Source: Cristatella mucedo
Taxonomy: Eukaryota > Bryozoa > Phylactolaemata > Cristatellidae
Assembly: GCA_009760855.2 (NCBI GenBank)
Contig: WPIO01000055.1
Location: 2,820,001-2,831,609, forward strand
DNA length: 11,609 bases
Direction of reading: 5' to 3'
Part shown: positions 1 through 8,887 of the stretch, one piece after another
Layout: every line of letters begins with the position of its first letter
How positions within the stretch are numbered: the first letter of the stretch is position 1
The notes under the pieces: generated by a model
The model's input: only the letters and a program-made list of their open reading frames with translations
The model's database searches: none
What the model was told of the DNA's origin: nothing
Made by a program: the position numbers and the translations under genes

Positions 1-25
1 ATATATATGTATATATATATATATA
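1..25. repeat. (TA)n microsatellite at the window edge
   Basis: Alternating A and T run with a single G interruption near position 9. It begins at or before the window edge, so its full length is unknown. No gene signal is attached to it. Confidence 0.85.
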
Positions 26-269
26 ACATTCTTAAGAAAATGAGCTTACGGATAAGTTGAAATATACAACCGGGACACACACTTAGATTTTCGCTTGAAC
101 CTCTCATTCAGCACTTTTTTTTTTACAACGGCACATTATAAGAAGTCGTTTGCAACGGAATTCATAATCATGCCAATGGAAAGGATCGAATTTTATCTGT
201 AATTAATTTCGTAAAGCAAATCCGTTTGTAGGGTGTAACAGCAGCTTACGAATTAGCCATCTAAAATGG
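26..269. other. AT-rich spacer, nothing recognised
   Basis: Unique-looking AT-rich sequence with a T run near 115-124. I see no coding frame, RNA gene or repeat match to the rest of the window. Confidence 0.5.
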
Positions 270-369
270 AAAGTAATGCAACTACTATTCGAATGTGCTT
301 CCTTTGCAGCAAATGTGAAGTACCTAGAAAGAGACCGAGTCCTCCGTGGGCGCTTATTATTTTTAATAC
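270..369 (+). mobile_element. LINE copy A: short L2/CR1-like 3' end fragment
   Basis: The segment CCTTTGCAGCAAATG, followed by CCTAGAAAGAGA and GGGCGCTTATTATT, is a diverged version of the 3' terminal module seen in copies B, C, F, H, J and K. It is read on the + strand and ends in an A/T-rich stretch where the others have (TAA)n or its complement. Only about 100 bp remain, with no coding sequence. The short open frame that starts here (276-476) is a by-product: its FAANVK peptide recurs wherever this non-coding module is read in the same frame, so it is not a gene. Confidence 0.7.
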
Positions 370-554
370 AGAATGATCACAAAGTCATGCGGTCGGCTCT
401 ATATGGCTGTGATAACTGTAAACATGACTCGAAATCGCCCGTAATCTCAATAGGCGCTGCACGAAAAGCAATTTAAAGAGCTAGATCAAAATCACTTAGT
501 CGAAATTCACTGGCAGCTTAAAAGTTTCAACCGAGAATAAAAAACCCATGCACC
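370..554. other. Spacer without recognisable features
   Basis: Sequence between LINE fragment A and SINE copy 1. I see no repeat match and no supported gene. AATAAAAAA at about 536-544 lies at the 3' side of the SINE and resembles the AATAAAAAG beside SINE copy 2. Confidence 0.45.
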
Positions 555-730
555 TAGATCCTAACTGATTAAACAGCCTCTTTTGTATAGCGACAGAAGA
601 GCCTTTACAGCTTTTCACCACCGCTTGCAGTGACGATAAAGGATCGCCCACCGCTGGAATGGAACCCACGACCTCGGGACCGAGGTCGTGAAAGCAACCG
701 CCTTACCTGGTGTGCCATCACAGCTCACCT
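555..730 (-). mobile_element. tRNA-derived SINE, copy 1
   Basis: Read on the - strand, this begins GGTGAGC and carries an A-box-like TGGCACACCAGG (707-718). A B-box-like GGTTCCATTCC (656-666) follows, close to the Pol III consensus GGTTCRANTCC. After the tRNA-like head comes a body, GGTGGGCGATCC...GGCTCTTCTGTCGCTAT...AGGCTG, ending near 558. The same body recurs at 6923-7074, which shows that this is a dispersed element and not a functional tRNA gene. Mobilisation would depend on a partner LINE; I saw no obvious sharing of its 3' end with the L2-like LINE in this window. The family name and the parent tRNA are not determined. Confidence 0.8.
667..690. repeat. 11-bp perfect inverted repeat inside SINE copy 1
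   Basis: CACGACCTCGG (667-677) and CCGAGGTCGTG (680-690) are perfect reverse complements around a 2-base spacer. They lie between the A- and B-box-like sequences, where a tRNA would have its anticodon and variable arms. SINE copy 2 has the same region with two arm mismatches. Confidence 0.8.
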
Positions 731-865
731 AATCCTGAGTAGGACTTTCAAGTAGAGTTCACTCTTTGGTCGCTTATAATCGAGTAATATATGTAAAGGT
801 GAATGAAATACCACTTATGATATTTAGGAAGTGGACACTCTCGCTCAAATATGACGCAAATGTCA
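731..865. other. Unique spacer left of the (CA)n duplication
   Basis: AT-rich sequence with no match elsewhere in the window and no supported gene. It ends where the duplicated unit begins (ACGCTTGG at 866). Confidence 0.45.
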
Positions 866-1687
<822 letters not shown>

Positions 1688-2494
1688 GGATGATGTTGTG
1701 ATAGCTTAGTGCCGCTTCAATTTTTTAAAGTGTGATAATAAATTGGTTCAATTTTCTGTTTACAGCTCAAAGCAAGGAGCCTTCAATCACTCTAGGGTCA
1801 AAGCTGCAGTTTATATAGCGATCGACCTACCGGATGCGAGTACTTCTGAATTTTATGCAAATAAAGATTGCTCAGTCATTTATGCTTCAGTAGGAAAAGT
1901 GAAAAGAGATCTCGGAGTCACTCAATGACTTCACAATCAGTTATTCATCGGGATTCAACGTTTATTGCACTGGTTGGCACACTTAACTTCACGAAGTAGT
2001 GGTTTTATATGGGAAGCGATGAGACATACGGCAAGTCAAGAGCAGGGCCGAATACATCATCTTCGCCATATGTAATGTTTACGGCTCGGAGCAGTCTTAT
2101 TCTGTCCTTAATTTTTTGGTTCTTATTATATCTACGTGGTCCGGCTTGCATAAACTGTTTTTACAAACTTTTTGCTGGTCAATATTTACCTAAAATAAAA
2201 CACTCTTCATGATGGGATTTCAGCATTCACTGATAACGTTAAAATTGATTTCGCTGGTAGTGTTTGACTTCTCGTCCACTAGAAGCAAAACAAAGTGCTG
2301 TAGAGCACGATGGAGAAGCCAATTAAAAGAGGCGATAAATCGTTGTTGAGCTTTAATCACATATTTAGTTAAAGAGACATAAAAATATTGCTTATATTCA
2401 GCCGTTCGTACAAAGCGTAAGAGTGTAATGCTTGCCTATTGCAATTCTGTGTAACTCATTTCCAAAGAATTGAACACAAAGAGCTAATTATAAG
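1688..2494. other. AT-rich region with no gene recognised
   Basis: About 800 bp with only short open frames: 1743-1928 (61 codons) and 2009-2212 (67 codons), both +. The second encodes a hydrophobic patch, LILSLIFWFLLYL, but has no upstream or downstream support and no family resemblance that I recognise. No LINE or SINE match to the rest of the window is visible. I treat the region as intergenic or intronic. Confidence 0.5.
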
Positions 2495-3636
2495 TAATAA
2501 TAATAATAATAATAATGCACTTGATAAAGCGCCCTCAGAGAACTCAATCGCTCTCTAGGCGCTTTACATTTGCTGCGAAGGGAAATGCAATTGAATGACA
2601 AGTCATATCATGCTCGATAAACAAACAAAATGAATAATATGGTTAGGGGTGACATGCACAGGGTCAGCATGCAGATGTGGTTAGTGGCAGCACCCAGAAG
2701 CACATTAAGGACGAATCACAGGGACCCACTAAATGCTGTCCTAAATAGGAGAATTTTCCAAGTTCTTTTTAAATGTGGTCAAGTCATGGGATGTTGCGAA
2801 GCAAGTCGGGAATGAGTTCTTGGCTTTGGGAGCATACGAACTAAATGCACGGTTCCGAAAGGATTTAAGGTCTGTACGAGGAATTGGTTGACTGTTGGAT
2901 TCCGAAAAGCAGGTGGTACGATGCTTGGCCTGGTGGGAGAGTAGATCTGAGAGATAGGCTGGAGCCAAAGAATGAAGTGACCTAAAAGCTAGCGACAAAA
3001 CCTTGAAATCAATCCGTTGCTTAACTGGGAGCCAGTGCATGTCGGCCAAAAGTGGTGTAATGTGGCAACTGCGAGGTTCATGACAGACAAGCCTAGCTGT
3101 AGAGTTTTGCACCGGCTGCAATCACCTGATCGCACATGCTGTAGGCCAGTAAGCAGTGAAGTCGAGACGGGATGTCAAGAATGCAGGGACCACTTTGGTT
3201 GTGGTATCCTTATCTAAACAAGCCCGAGTTTTAGCAAAGTTATGAAGCTGAAAATAGGCGGATTTGACTGTGGAGCTGATGGTCGTCTAAAGAGAGGTCA
3301 CTTTGGAGTATGACAACTAGATTTTGAGCTGCTTCAACTGGAGCTATGCTGACAGAGCCAATTTTCAGCTTCAGCTTTCCAATTTGTGAATCGCTCTGGG
3401 TTTGCCTATTACTAGTAAGTTTGTTTTATCATCGTTTAGTTTTAGAAAATTTGCTGCCATCCATATGCGGATGTCATCAATACATGCAGCAAGTGAGTTG
3501 AGAGAATTTGAGGTGCTCGAAGGCTGGGAGGGATCAAAGCAAAGGTACAACTGAGTGTCATCCGCATAGAAGTGAAAGCCTAGATTGTGCTTGGCAATCA
3601 CATCAGCAAGAGGGATAGTATAAACTGTGAAAAGAA
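2495..3636 (-). mobile_element. LINE copy B: 5'-truncated L2/CR1-like element
   Basis: Read on the - strand, this runs from the middle of the reverse transcriptase through the 3' UTR to a (TAA)n-type tail at 2495-2516. It shares its 3' UTR with copies C, D, F, H, J and K and its coding part with C and H. The 5' break is near 3636, where similarity to copy C stops just after a segment encoding LFTVY. The 3' UTR lacks part of the second 38-bp module, reading GGCAGCACCCAGAAGC where other copies have GGCAGCATGCACAGTG. I could not identify a clear target site duplication. Confidence 0.88.
2716..3636 (-). pseudogene. LINE copy B reverse transcriptase ORF2, C-terminal part, broken
   Basis: This is the C-terminal half of a non-LTR retrotransposon ORF2, whose product copies its own RNA into DNA at a nicked target. 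Order on the - strand: AKHNLGFHFYADDTQLYL with the YADD catalytic motif at 3557-3568, then SLAACIDDIRIWMAANFLKL. A stop at 3371-3373 and a 1-base frameshift near 3280 follow. A segment VPAFLTSRLDF comes next, and after another stop near 3119 the frame resumes with LQPVQNSTARLV, HITPLLADMHWLPVKQRI, LAPAYLSDLL and RAFSSYAPKAKNSFPT. The expected stop, by comparison with copy H, is at 2716-2718, but this copy reaches a stop earlier through a further frameshift at about 2745. The fingers and endonuclease regions are missing. It cannot make a functional enzyme. Confidence 0.87.
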
Positions 3637-3864
3637 CATAAGTGACACATCCTGTTCAGCCAAGCATGCGACCACACTCGGGTACAATACCTATAAAACT
3701 TGTGAAAGCACGAAATTTGACACGAAGGCGGCTGGCTAGATTAAGCACTATTATTAGAAATGCACAGAATGGGACATAGATAAAAATTCGACTAACCCAA
3801 CTAAAATCAAGTTCTTTAAGATGCGATTCAAACTAAATTTTAATTGCATTTAGTGTAACAGTCA
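3637..3864. other. Spacer between LINE copies B and D
   Basis: AT-rich sequence of about 230 bp with no recognised repeat, coding frame or RNA gene. Confidence 0.45.
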
Positions 3865-4145
3865 TAACAATAATAAAACATTTGATTCAGCGTTCTCATT
3901 AGCTGCAAAGGAAGCATGAGCGAATCTTTAGTGGAAGCTTGTTTAACAACAACGAGTATAAAAGGTTAGTGGCAGCATGCACAGTGTCAGCATTCATAAG
4001 CACATAAAGGATTGATAACATGAACCCACTATGGGCTGTGACCAATCGATACATTTTCAGTTTCTTTTTAAATGTGGTAAAGTCAGGAGATGTCGTGAGG
4101 CAAGTCGGAACTGAGTTTCAGGTTTCGGGAGCAGGCAAATTACAA
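3865..4145 (-). mobile_element. LINE copy D: diverged 3' fragment next to copy C
   Basis: On the - strand this holds the last part of ORF2 and the 3' UTR, ending near ACAATAATAAAACA at 3866. The shared landmarks are GGTTAGTGGCAGCATGCACAGTGTCAG, read here on the + strand and here shown only in part, and TTTTTAAATGTGG, followed by GCAAGTCGG. The terminal GCGCC module is shortened, reading TTTGATTCAGCG...TTCTCATTAGCTGCAAAGG. Only one of the two 38-bp 3' UTR units is present. The similarity stops at GGGAGCAGGCAAAT, exactly where the tail of copy C begins, so C was either inserted into D or landed beside its truncated end. Confidence 0.78.
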
Positions 4146-4376
4146 AATAATAATAATAACAATAATAATACCTTTGATATAGCACCCTCAAAGAACTCAA
4201 TCTCTTTCTACACACTTTACATTAGAAGCAAAGGAAGCAAGATCGAATGGTTAGTGGTAGCACGTTCAATAAAAAAAGGAATACAATGGTTAGGGGTGAC
4301 ACCACAGGGTCAGCATGCAAGTGTGGTTAGTGGTAGCATACACAGTGTCAGCAAACATAAGCACATAAAGGACGAA

Positions 4377-6005
4377 TCACAGGGACCCACTAAATGCTGT
4401 CATAAGAAGATGCATTTTTGTTTTATTTTTTTAAACGTGGACAATGCAGGGGATATCGTGACCCAAGTCACGAGTGAGCTTCAGGCTTTGTGAGCATAGG
4501 AACTAAAGCCAGGGTCTCCAAAGGTTCATACAAGGTATAGCAAAGCAGATTCCCAAAAGCAGGTTGTAAAATGCTTAGGCTAATGGGGGAGTAGACCAGA
4601 TAGGTAGGCTGGAGCCCACGAATAAAGAGACCTAAACGTGAGTGACAAAACCTCGAATTCGATGCCCCCTTTGACTGGGAGCTAGTGCAGGTCGGTGAGA
4701 AGTGGTGTGGTGTGGCAACAGTGAAGCTCACGACAGAAAAGCCTGCACACAGAGTTATACACCAGCAGTAAACGCCTGATTGTACATGCCAGTAGACCAG
4801 CAAGTAGTAAGTTAAGGAAGTCAAGACTGGATGTCGCGAATGCATAGACCAACTTAGATGCGGTCTCTCTGTCTAAACAATCACGAATTTCAGCACTGTG
4901 ATGTAGCTGAAAGTAGGCAGACTTGACTGTGGAGCTGATGTGGTCGTGTAATGAAAGGTCACTTTACAACATGGCATCTAGATTACGTTCAGAATCAACA
5001 AGAGATATGCTGGTAGTGTCATAACTGGTAAGTTTGTTATCACCATTCAATTTAAGTAAGTTTACTGCCATCCGTGTGTGGGCGTCATTGATACATGCCG
5101 CAAGGGAGTTGAGAGAATTTCTAGTGCTGGAAGGCTGGGAGGGATGAAAGCAAAGGCACAACTGAGTGTCATCTGCATAGAAATGAAAGCCTAGATTTTG
5201 CCTTTAAAACATCGGCAAGAGGGAGAGTATAAACAGTGAAAAGTCCCTAGGACCCAGGACCTAGCTCAGAACCCTGAGGTACCCTATATTTCAGAGGTTC
5301 CTCGGGGCAATCGGTGTCCATTCAAATGAATACTCTGGAGTCTCTCACTGAGATAGGATCTGAACCAGTACCAGGCAGTTCCAGTGATGACCAGGTGAAA
5401 TGAGAGGCCCTTAAAAAACGGCTTAGTGATCGCTAATATCGAAAGCTGCCTAAAGATCGAGCAAACTAAGCCGAGATACTCGACTTATTTCTGCATTCCC
5501 CAGTAGGTCGTTATACAGCTGAAGCAGTGCTGACTCTGTGTAATGATTTGCTCTAAAATAAGACTGGAACTTACTAGCCAGGTTTGAAGTTTCAATATAT
5601 GAATTCAGCTGGTCTGCAACGACTCGTTCCTGTATCTTTGACTGGAACGGCAGAAGAAAGACTGGGTGGAAGTTGATCATGTTCTCTAGTGCTGCTTTCC
5701 GGAGTAGTGGCCAAACAACATTTTTGGAACGTGCATGACCTGAGGCTAATGACTATTTACGAATTTAGTTATGCATGGCAGCAGCACATCAATACATCGT
5801 AGAAGCAGGACGGTGTGAATAGGGTCGAGAAGACTTGTTGTCTTCTTTTATTGGGATATGAACTTCAGGACGAGGTCACTAGTGACCTCCTTGAATGTAG
5901 ACATTGAGGTGCTACCCATGGAATTGAAGGACATGATTTCAGTGAAGATGCTGCCATCTTAGAGTTAGAATCCCCAATCTCGTCTAAGATGGCAAACCTA
6001 AAAAG
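4377..6005 (-). pseudogene. LINE copy C reverse transcriptase ORF2, multiply broken
   Basis: Read on the - strand from about 6005, this first shows linker segments such as FKEVTSDLVLKFIS and LLPCITKFVN. Next come the reverse transcriptase blocks NFHPVFLLPFQSKIQERVV and FRANHYTESALLQLYNDLLG (open at 5450-5680). ITGTAWYWFRSYLSERLQS and YRVPQGSELGPG follow in shifted frames. NLGFHFYADDTQL carries the YADD catalytic motif at 5168-5179, and SLNSLAACINDAHTRMAVNLLKL follows it. After a stop at about 4964 the same frame continues with SDLSLHDHISSTVKSAYFQL, YAFATSSLDF, TTPLLTDLH, a stop, LPVKGGIEFEV and APAYLSGLL. The expected stop is at 4377-4379. At least four in-frame stops and two or more frameshifts make it non-functional. 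Confidence 0.85.
5952..5994. repeat. 12-bp perfect inverted repeat
   Basis: TGCCATCTTAGA (5952-5963) and TCTAAGATGGCA (5983-5994) are exact reverse complements separated by 19 bases. They lie at the 5' side of the recognisable ORF2 linker of LINE copy C. No other copy in the window reaches this region, so it is unknown whether the hairpin belongs to the family. Confidence 0.75.
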
Positions 6006-6249
6006 TGCACACATACAACAAGCACAATAGCACGAACACTAATTCACACGGTTGGACACAATCCAAGATTTAGCAGTCAGACACATTGTCAATAACTACC
6101 CTGATGGTTCTTGTAAAGGTAAGCTGTGGTTTGATCGAACAGCCTAGGTTTACCTTAGTTATACAACCAATTCGAGGGAGACCATTGTAACCTCTTTAAG
6201 TGAGTAGAGAGCTGCTATGTGACCTTGTTCAGTGATAACTCACTAATAC

Positions 6250-6690
6250 CGGCCTGACGATGAAAGTGCTGTACATCAACCAGATAAGTTGGCTCAGCAT
6301 AACCTTACTGGTCACTGAGTAATCTTTGAGTCTGTAAAACAGGCCAAAGTACCAATCCTAGAGACCTTGGCTAATTGTGCATACTATCATACTCAGTGGG
6401 ATATAAACCAAAGTCTTGAGCACAAAGTAAAACATATCCGATTCATCTCATCTTCCCTGCTGTTGCCTTCTATAGTTAATTAAAGCATTAGATCACCGAA
6501 GACCATTACTAGGGCAGACATGATTTTGGTAAAGCTTGAGGTCAATCATGGAAAATGAGCTCGTTGAGTCCCAGCTTGTGGGGAGCCACACAATGGCAGC
6601 TCAAGCTCCCTCAGGAAAGACCCAAAATGTCCAGATACACATCTCTGGCAAGATAGACCACATGCTCCACAGCCCAAAAGGCTAGCATGG
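6250..6690 (-). pseudogene. Probable endonuclease-domain remnant of LINE copy C
   Basis: On the - strand, short peptides in three frames resemble successive blocks of an AP-type (EEP) endonuclease, which in LINEs nicks the target DNA. VVYLARDVYLDIL (about 6613-6664) fits the region before the YRPP block. Next comes ALVMVFGDLM (about 6487-6513), resembling the conserved GDFN block. A LSQLIWLMYSTF stretch near 6270-6305 sits where these proteins have a TLIDxIxT segment. The order and spacing agree with an endonuclease upstream of the reverse transcriptase of copy C. Frameshifts and stops are frequent and no single frame is open. This is inference from motifs, less secure than the reverse transcriptase call. 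Confidence 0.45.
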
Positions 6691-6700
6691 AGAGTTGCTC

Positions 6701-6922
6701 TTGAGAAAAGCATAGGATACACTGTGCCATAGCTAAAGTGTATATGCTATGATTCACGTACGACAGTGCTCACATCTTGGAGTCTGCTAGTATCAACACA
6801 TAAGCAGATACATAACATAAGAAAAAGTAAACTTACAAAACCATGCACATACTGCAAGTATGCCGGGCTTGTGTACGATCATGATTTTCATGTGAGTAGT
6901 TACGTATATGTAATAAAAAGAA
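6701..6922. other. Spacer between LINE copy C and SINE copy 2
   Basis: AT-rich sequence without recognised code. It may contain the undetected 5' end of copy C. TGTAAT at 6909-6914 recurs at 7544-7549 just beyond the other end of the SINE and could be a short target site duplication. Confidence 0.4.
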
Positions 6923-7074
6923 ATCCTAGCTGATAAATCAGCCTCTTTTTTATAGCGACAGAAGAGCCTTTACGGCTATCACCACCACTTGCCGTGGCGA
7001 TAAAGGATCGCCCACCGCAGGACACGAACCCACGACCTCGGCACCGCGGTCGCGAAAGCAACAGCCTTACCTAG
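6923..7074 (-). mobile_element. tRNA-derived SINE copy 2, 3' body and B-box part
   Basis: The segment matches SINE copy 1 from ATCCTARCTGAT through CAGCCTCTTTT, the TATAGCGACAGAAGAGCC block and the GGATCGCCCACCGC block up to GCCTTACCTAG. On the - strand the B-box-like sequence is GGTTCGTGTCC at 7020-7030. The similarity stops at 7074, where the (TAA)n tail of LINE copy F starts. The missing 5' end of the SINE appears on the far side of F at about 7522-7543. Confidence 0.8.
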
Positions 7075-7494
7075 TAATAATACAAATAATGCACATGATA
7101 AAGCGCCCTCAGAGAACTCATCTCTTTCTAGGCGCTTTACATTTGCTGCAAAGGGAAATGCAATTGAATGGTAAGTAAAATCATGCTTGAAAAACAAACA
7201 AAATTAATAATATGGTTAGGGGTGACATGCACAGGGTCAGCATGCAAATGTGGTTAGTGGCAGCATGCACAGTGTCAGCACGCAAAAGCACATGAAGGAC
7301 AAATCACAGAGACCCAATAAATGCTGTCCTAAATAGGTGTTTTTAAGTTGCTTTTAAATGTGGTCACGTCAGAGGATGTTCACACGCAGGTCGGGAGAGA
7401 TTCCAGGCTTTGGGAGCATACTAACTAAATGCACGGTCTCTAAAGGATTTAAGGTTTGTACGAAGTATTTGTAGACTGTTGGATTCCGAAAAGC
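7075..7494 (-). mobile_element. LINE copy F, inserted into SINE copy 2
   Basis: The tail TAATAATACAAATAAT (7075-7090) is followed by the shared ATAAAGCGCCCTCAGAG module, the 3' UTR with both 38-bp units, and the last part of ORF2. Coding traces on the - strand include the KSFRDRAFS and YAPKAWN segments. The expected stop is at 7304-7306. Similarity to copies B and C ends at TTCCGAAAAGC (7484-7494), giving a 5'-truncated element of about 420 bp. The SINE sequence on both sides shows that F is the younger insertion. Confidence 0.85.
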
Positions 7495-7534
7495 TTATAG
7501 TGTGACATCAAAAAAAGCTCATAGTGTGACATCA
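7489..7534. repeat. Imperfect direct repeat at the 5' junction of LINE copy F
   Basis: AAAAGCTTATAGTGTGACATCA (7489-7510, here written in full as a 22-base unit split by its parts AAAAGCTTATAG and TGTGACATCA) recurs at 7513-7534 with one change, T to C. The first unit starts with the last bases of the LINE copy, and the second runs on into the SINE end. This looks like templated filler at the insertion junction. Confidence 0.8.
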
Positions 7535-7543
7535 TGGCTCACC
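7522..7543 (-). mobile_element. tRNA-derived SINE copy 2, displaced 5' end
   Basis: TAGTGTGACATCATGGCTCACC matches, with a few changes, the TGGTGTGCCATCACAGCTCACC end of SINE copy 1 (about 709-729). It therefore continues the SINE interrupted at 7074. On the - strand it starts GGTGAGCC, the expected 5' end of the tRNA-like head. Confidence 0.7.
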
Positions 7544-7594
7544 TGTAATGCAAATATAATGAATACAATATGGCAATCATAGACTTTAAAACGC

Positions 7595-7900
7595 TCACAT
7601 CAAAGCAATAATTTGTGGGCAAAAAACTAATTGCCGACGTCTTCGTGACAGTTGCTTGACATGTAGCCTCAAATTGGTTGGCGCCTTGTTGTCCTTGATG
7701 TCAACTACGAATCTCGAATGGATGAAACGATCTCTCACTTTAGAATGGTGCCAGCAGCTAGCAATGTAAAACTGTGTTGCACCACCATTTCCATATTGAA
7801 GAAATATTCCAGAGCAATGATTTACTTCATGAAATTGTATGCCTCTAGCTGGTAATTTTCGTCCGTCAGAAGTAAAGGGCACAGAGCTGCTAGCAAGCCC
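7595..7900 (-). other. Unassigned open frame, possible exon
   Basis: The - strand is open for 101 codons, from after a TGA at 7901-7903 to a TGA at 7595-7597. The peptide includes VPFTSDGRKLPARGIQFHEV, NHCSGIFLQYGNGGATQFY and SRFVVDIKDNKAPTNLRLHV. It has mixed composition without low complexity and resembles a globular domain, but I do not recognise the family. No ATG occurs until the last codon, so it could not be a complete eukaryotic gene. It would have to be an internal or terminal exon, or an old transposon remnant. GTGAGC at 7593-7598 (- strand) overlaps the stop codon and could serve as a weak splice donor. Its acceptor is not evident. A chance open frame remains possible. Confidence 0.25.
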
Positions 7901-8031
7901 TCACGCAAACACTATAGGGATTTTCAGCATGTAAGCAGAAAATGAGCCTAACAAATGCCGCCTTGGCAAGGATGTAAGCCCAAACAGAAAAATAGACAGG
8001 AGCAGTACATGAACAAACTAAGCTGGCGATG

Positions 8032-8292
8032 TTAAAGTGACCGGACAACCGCAGCTTTGCAAATTAGAAGCCAGCAGAACGAACGCATCCGGAAAAAAGT
8101 TGTTCCGCGCAAATAGTATTTGATGAGGAATACAGAAGATGTACGATGTATTGCGAACTCATTCTGATCCATGTGCGTAATTGCTGCCAACCCAGGGAAA
8201 TGGAGTTCACAACGAGGCGAAGTTGGACGCTCGGCTCGTTCGTGGCACTCGGTTTCGATTCCCATCGAAGAGTACAGCTTCATTTTCGTCAT
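8032..8292 (-). other. Unassigned 86-codon open frame
   Basis: An ATG-initiated frame on the - strand, with a second ATG three codons in that has a good start context (AAAATGAAG). The N-terminal half is polar (MGIETECHERAERPTSPRC) and the C-terminal half hydrophobic and basic (IKYYLRGTTFFRMRSFCWLL). I recognise no family and see no clear donor site. It lies upstream of the 7595-7900 frame on the same strand, so the two could belong to one gene, but nothing in the sequence proves it. Confidence 0.15.
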
Positions 8293-8603
8293 AACATTAA
8301 GTTCGTGTAATACCTAATAATAATAGTTATTCATTTCTGAGCAATTATTGTGAATTTTTTTGTGTAAGATTAACATGTTTTTGCAGAGAACACCCGGCTG
8401 AAATCCACGGCAAGAAGCTGGGCAGAAGTTTTTCTTGCGATAGGGGCTGTACCGAAAGGGAATTTTAGATACACTGTCTCATTATCCAACGTATTATCTT
8501 ATTCCGATACAGAAATATGACGCAGATTTTAAGAAATTTGCGTTTTCTTCGATCGGCTATCAGGTGGCCGGCGTTTTCCTGCTACCCTGTTTGCAGCGAA
8601 TAC

Positions 8604-8863
8604 CTTCATTCTATGGCTCCAGCCTATCTTTCAGATTGATACTACCCCATCAGGCCAAGCATCGTACCACCTGCTTTTCGGAATCCAACAGTCTGGAAAT
8701 ACCTCCTACAAACCTTAAATCCTTTGGAGACCGTGCATTCAGCTCGTATGCTCCCAAAGCCTGGAACTCCCTCCCGACCTGCGTCAGAATATCCCATGAC
8801 CTGACCACATTTAAAAGAAACTTAAAACACCTATTTAGGACAGCATTTAGTGGGTCCCTGTGA
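8604..8863 (+). pseudogene. LINE copy H ORF2 C-terminal fragment
   Basis: The final part of the retrotransposon polyprotein, open to a TGA at 8861-8863. It reads PHQAKHRTTCFSESNS, then PPTNLKSFGDRAFSSYAPKA, WNSLPTC and HDLTTFKRNLKHLFRTAFS, with the stop soon after. Copies B, C and F show decayed versions of the same blocks. A 2-base length difference from copy B near 8636-8655 breaks the frame before HQAKHR, where the others read APAYLSDLL. This segment lies C-terminal to the reverse transcriptase catalytic core, which is absent, so no activity is expected. It marks the reading frame and stop for the family. Confidence 0.85.
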
Positions 8864-8887
8864 TTCGTCCTTGATGTGCTTATGCGT

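Larger units (their letters stand above)
4146..6700 (-). mobile_element. LINE copy C: longest L2/CR1-like copy in the window
   Basis: The 3' tail is (AAT)n with one C interruption at 4146-4170. The 3' UTR, ORF2 C-terminus, reverse transcriptase, linker and probable endonuclease remnants follow towards higher coordinates. The 3' half is certain by alignment with B and H. The part above about 6005 is inferred from weak peptide similarity to LINE endonucleases, so the 5' boundary is approximate and could lie anywhere up to about 6900. Copy C is 5' truncated or decayed; no first ORF or 5' UTR was recognised. Confidence 0.82.
7545..8603. other. Low-copy-looking region with two unassigned open frames
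   Basis: About 1.06 kb without similarity to the LINE or SINE copies in this window. The - strand holds two open stretches, 8032-8292 and 7598-7900, described separately. The right-hand 240 bp (about 8300-8560) is AT-rich and has no supported code. No tRNA, promoter or polyadenylation arrangement was convincing. Confidence 0.45.

Noticed and set aside
555-730. Functional tRNA gene
   Set aside because: The A- and B-box-like sequences sit in a repeated element with a non-tRNA body, and the arms do not form a standard cloverleaf.
2009-2212. 67-codon open frame with a hydrophobic stretch, possible small membrane protein
   Set aside because: No supporting context, no recognisable family and AT-rich sequence that readily encodes hydrophobic residues.
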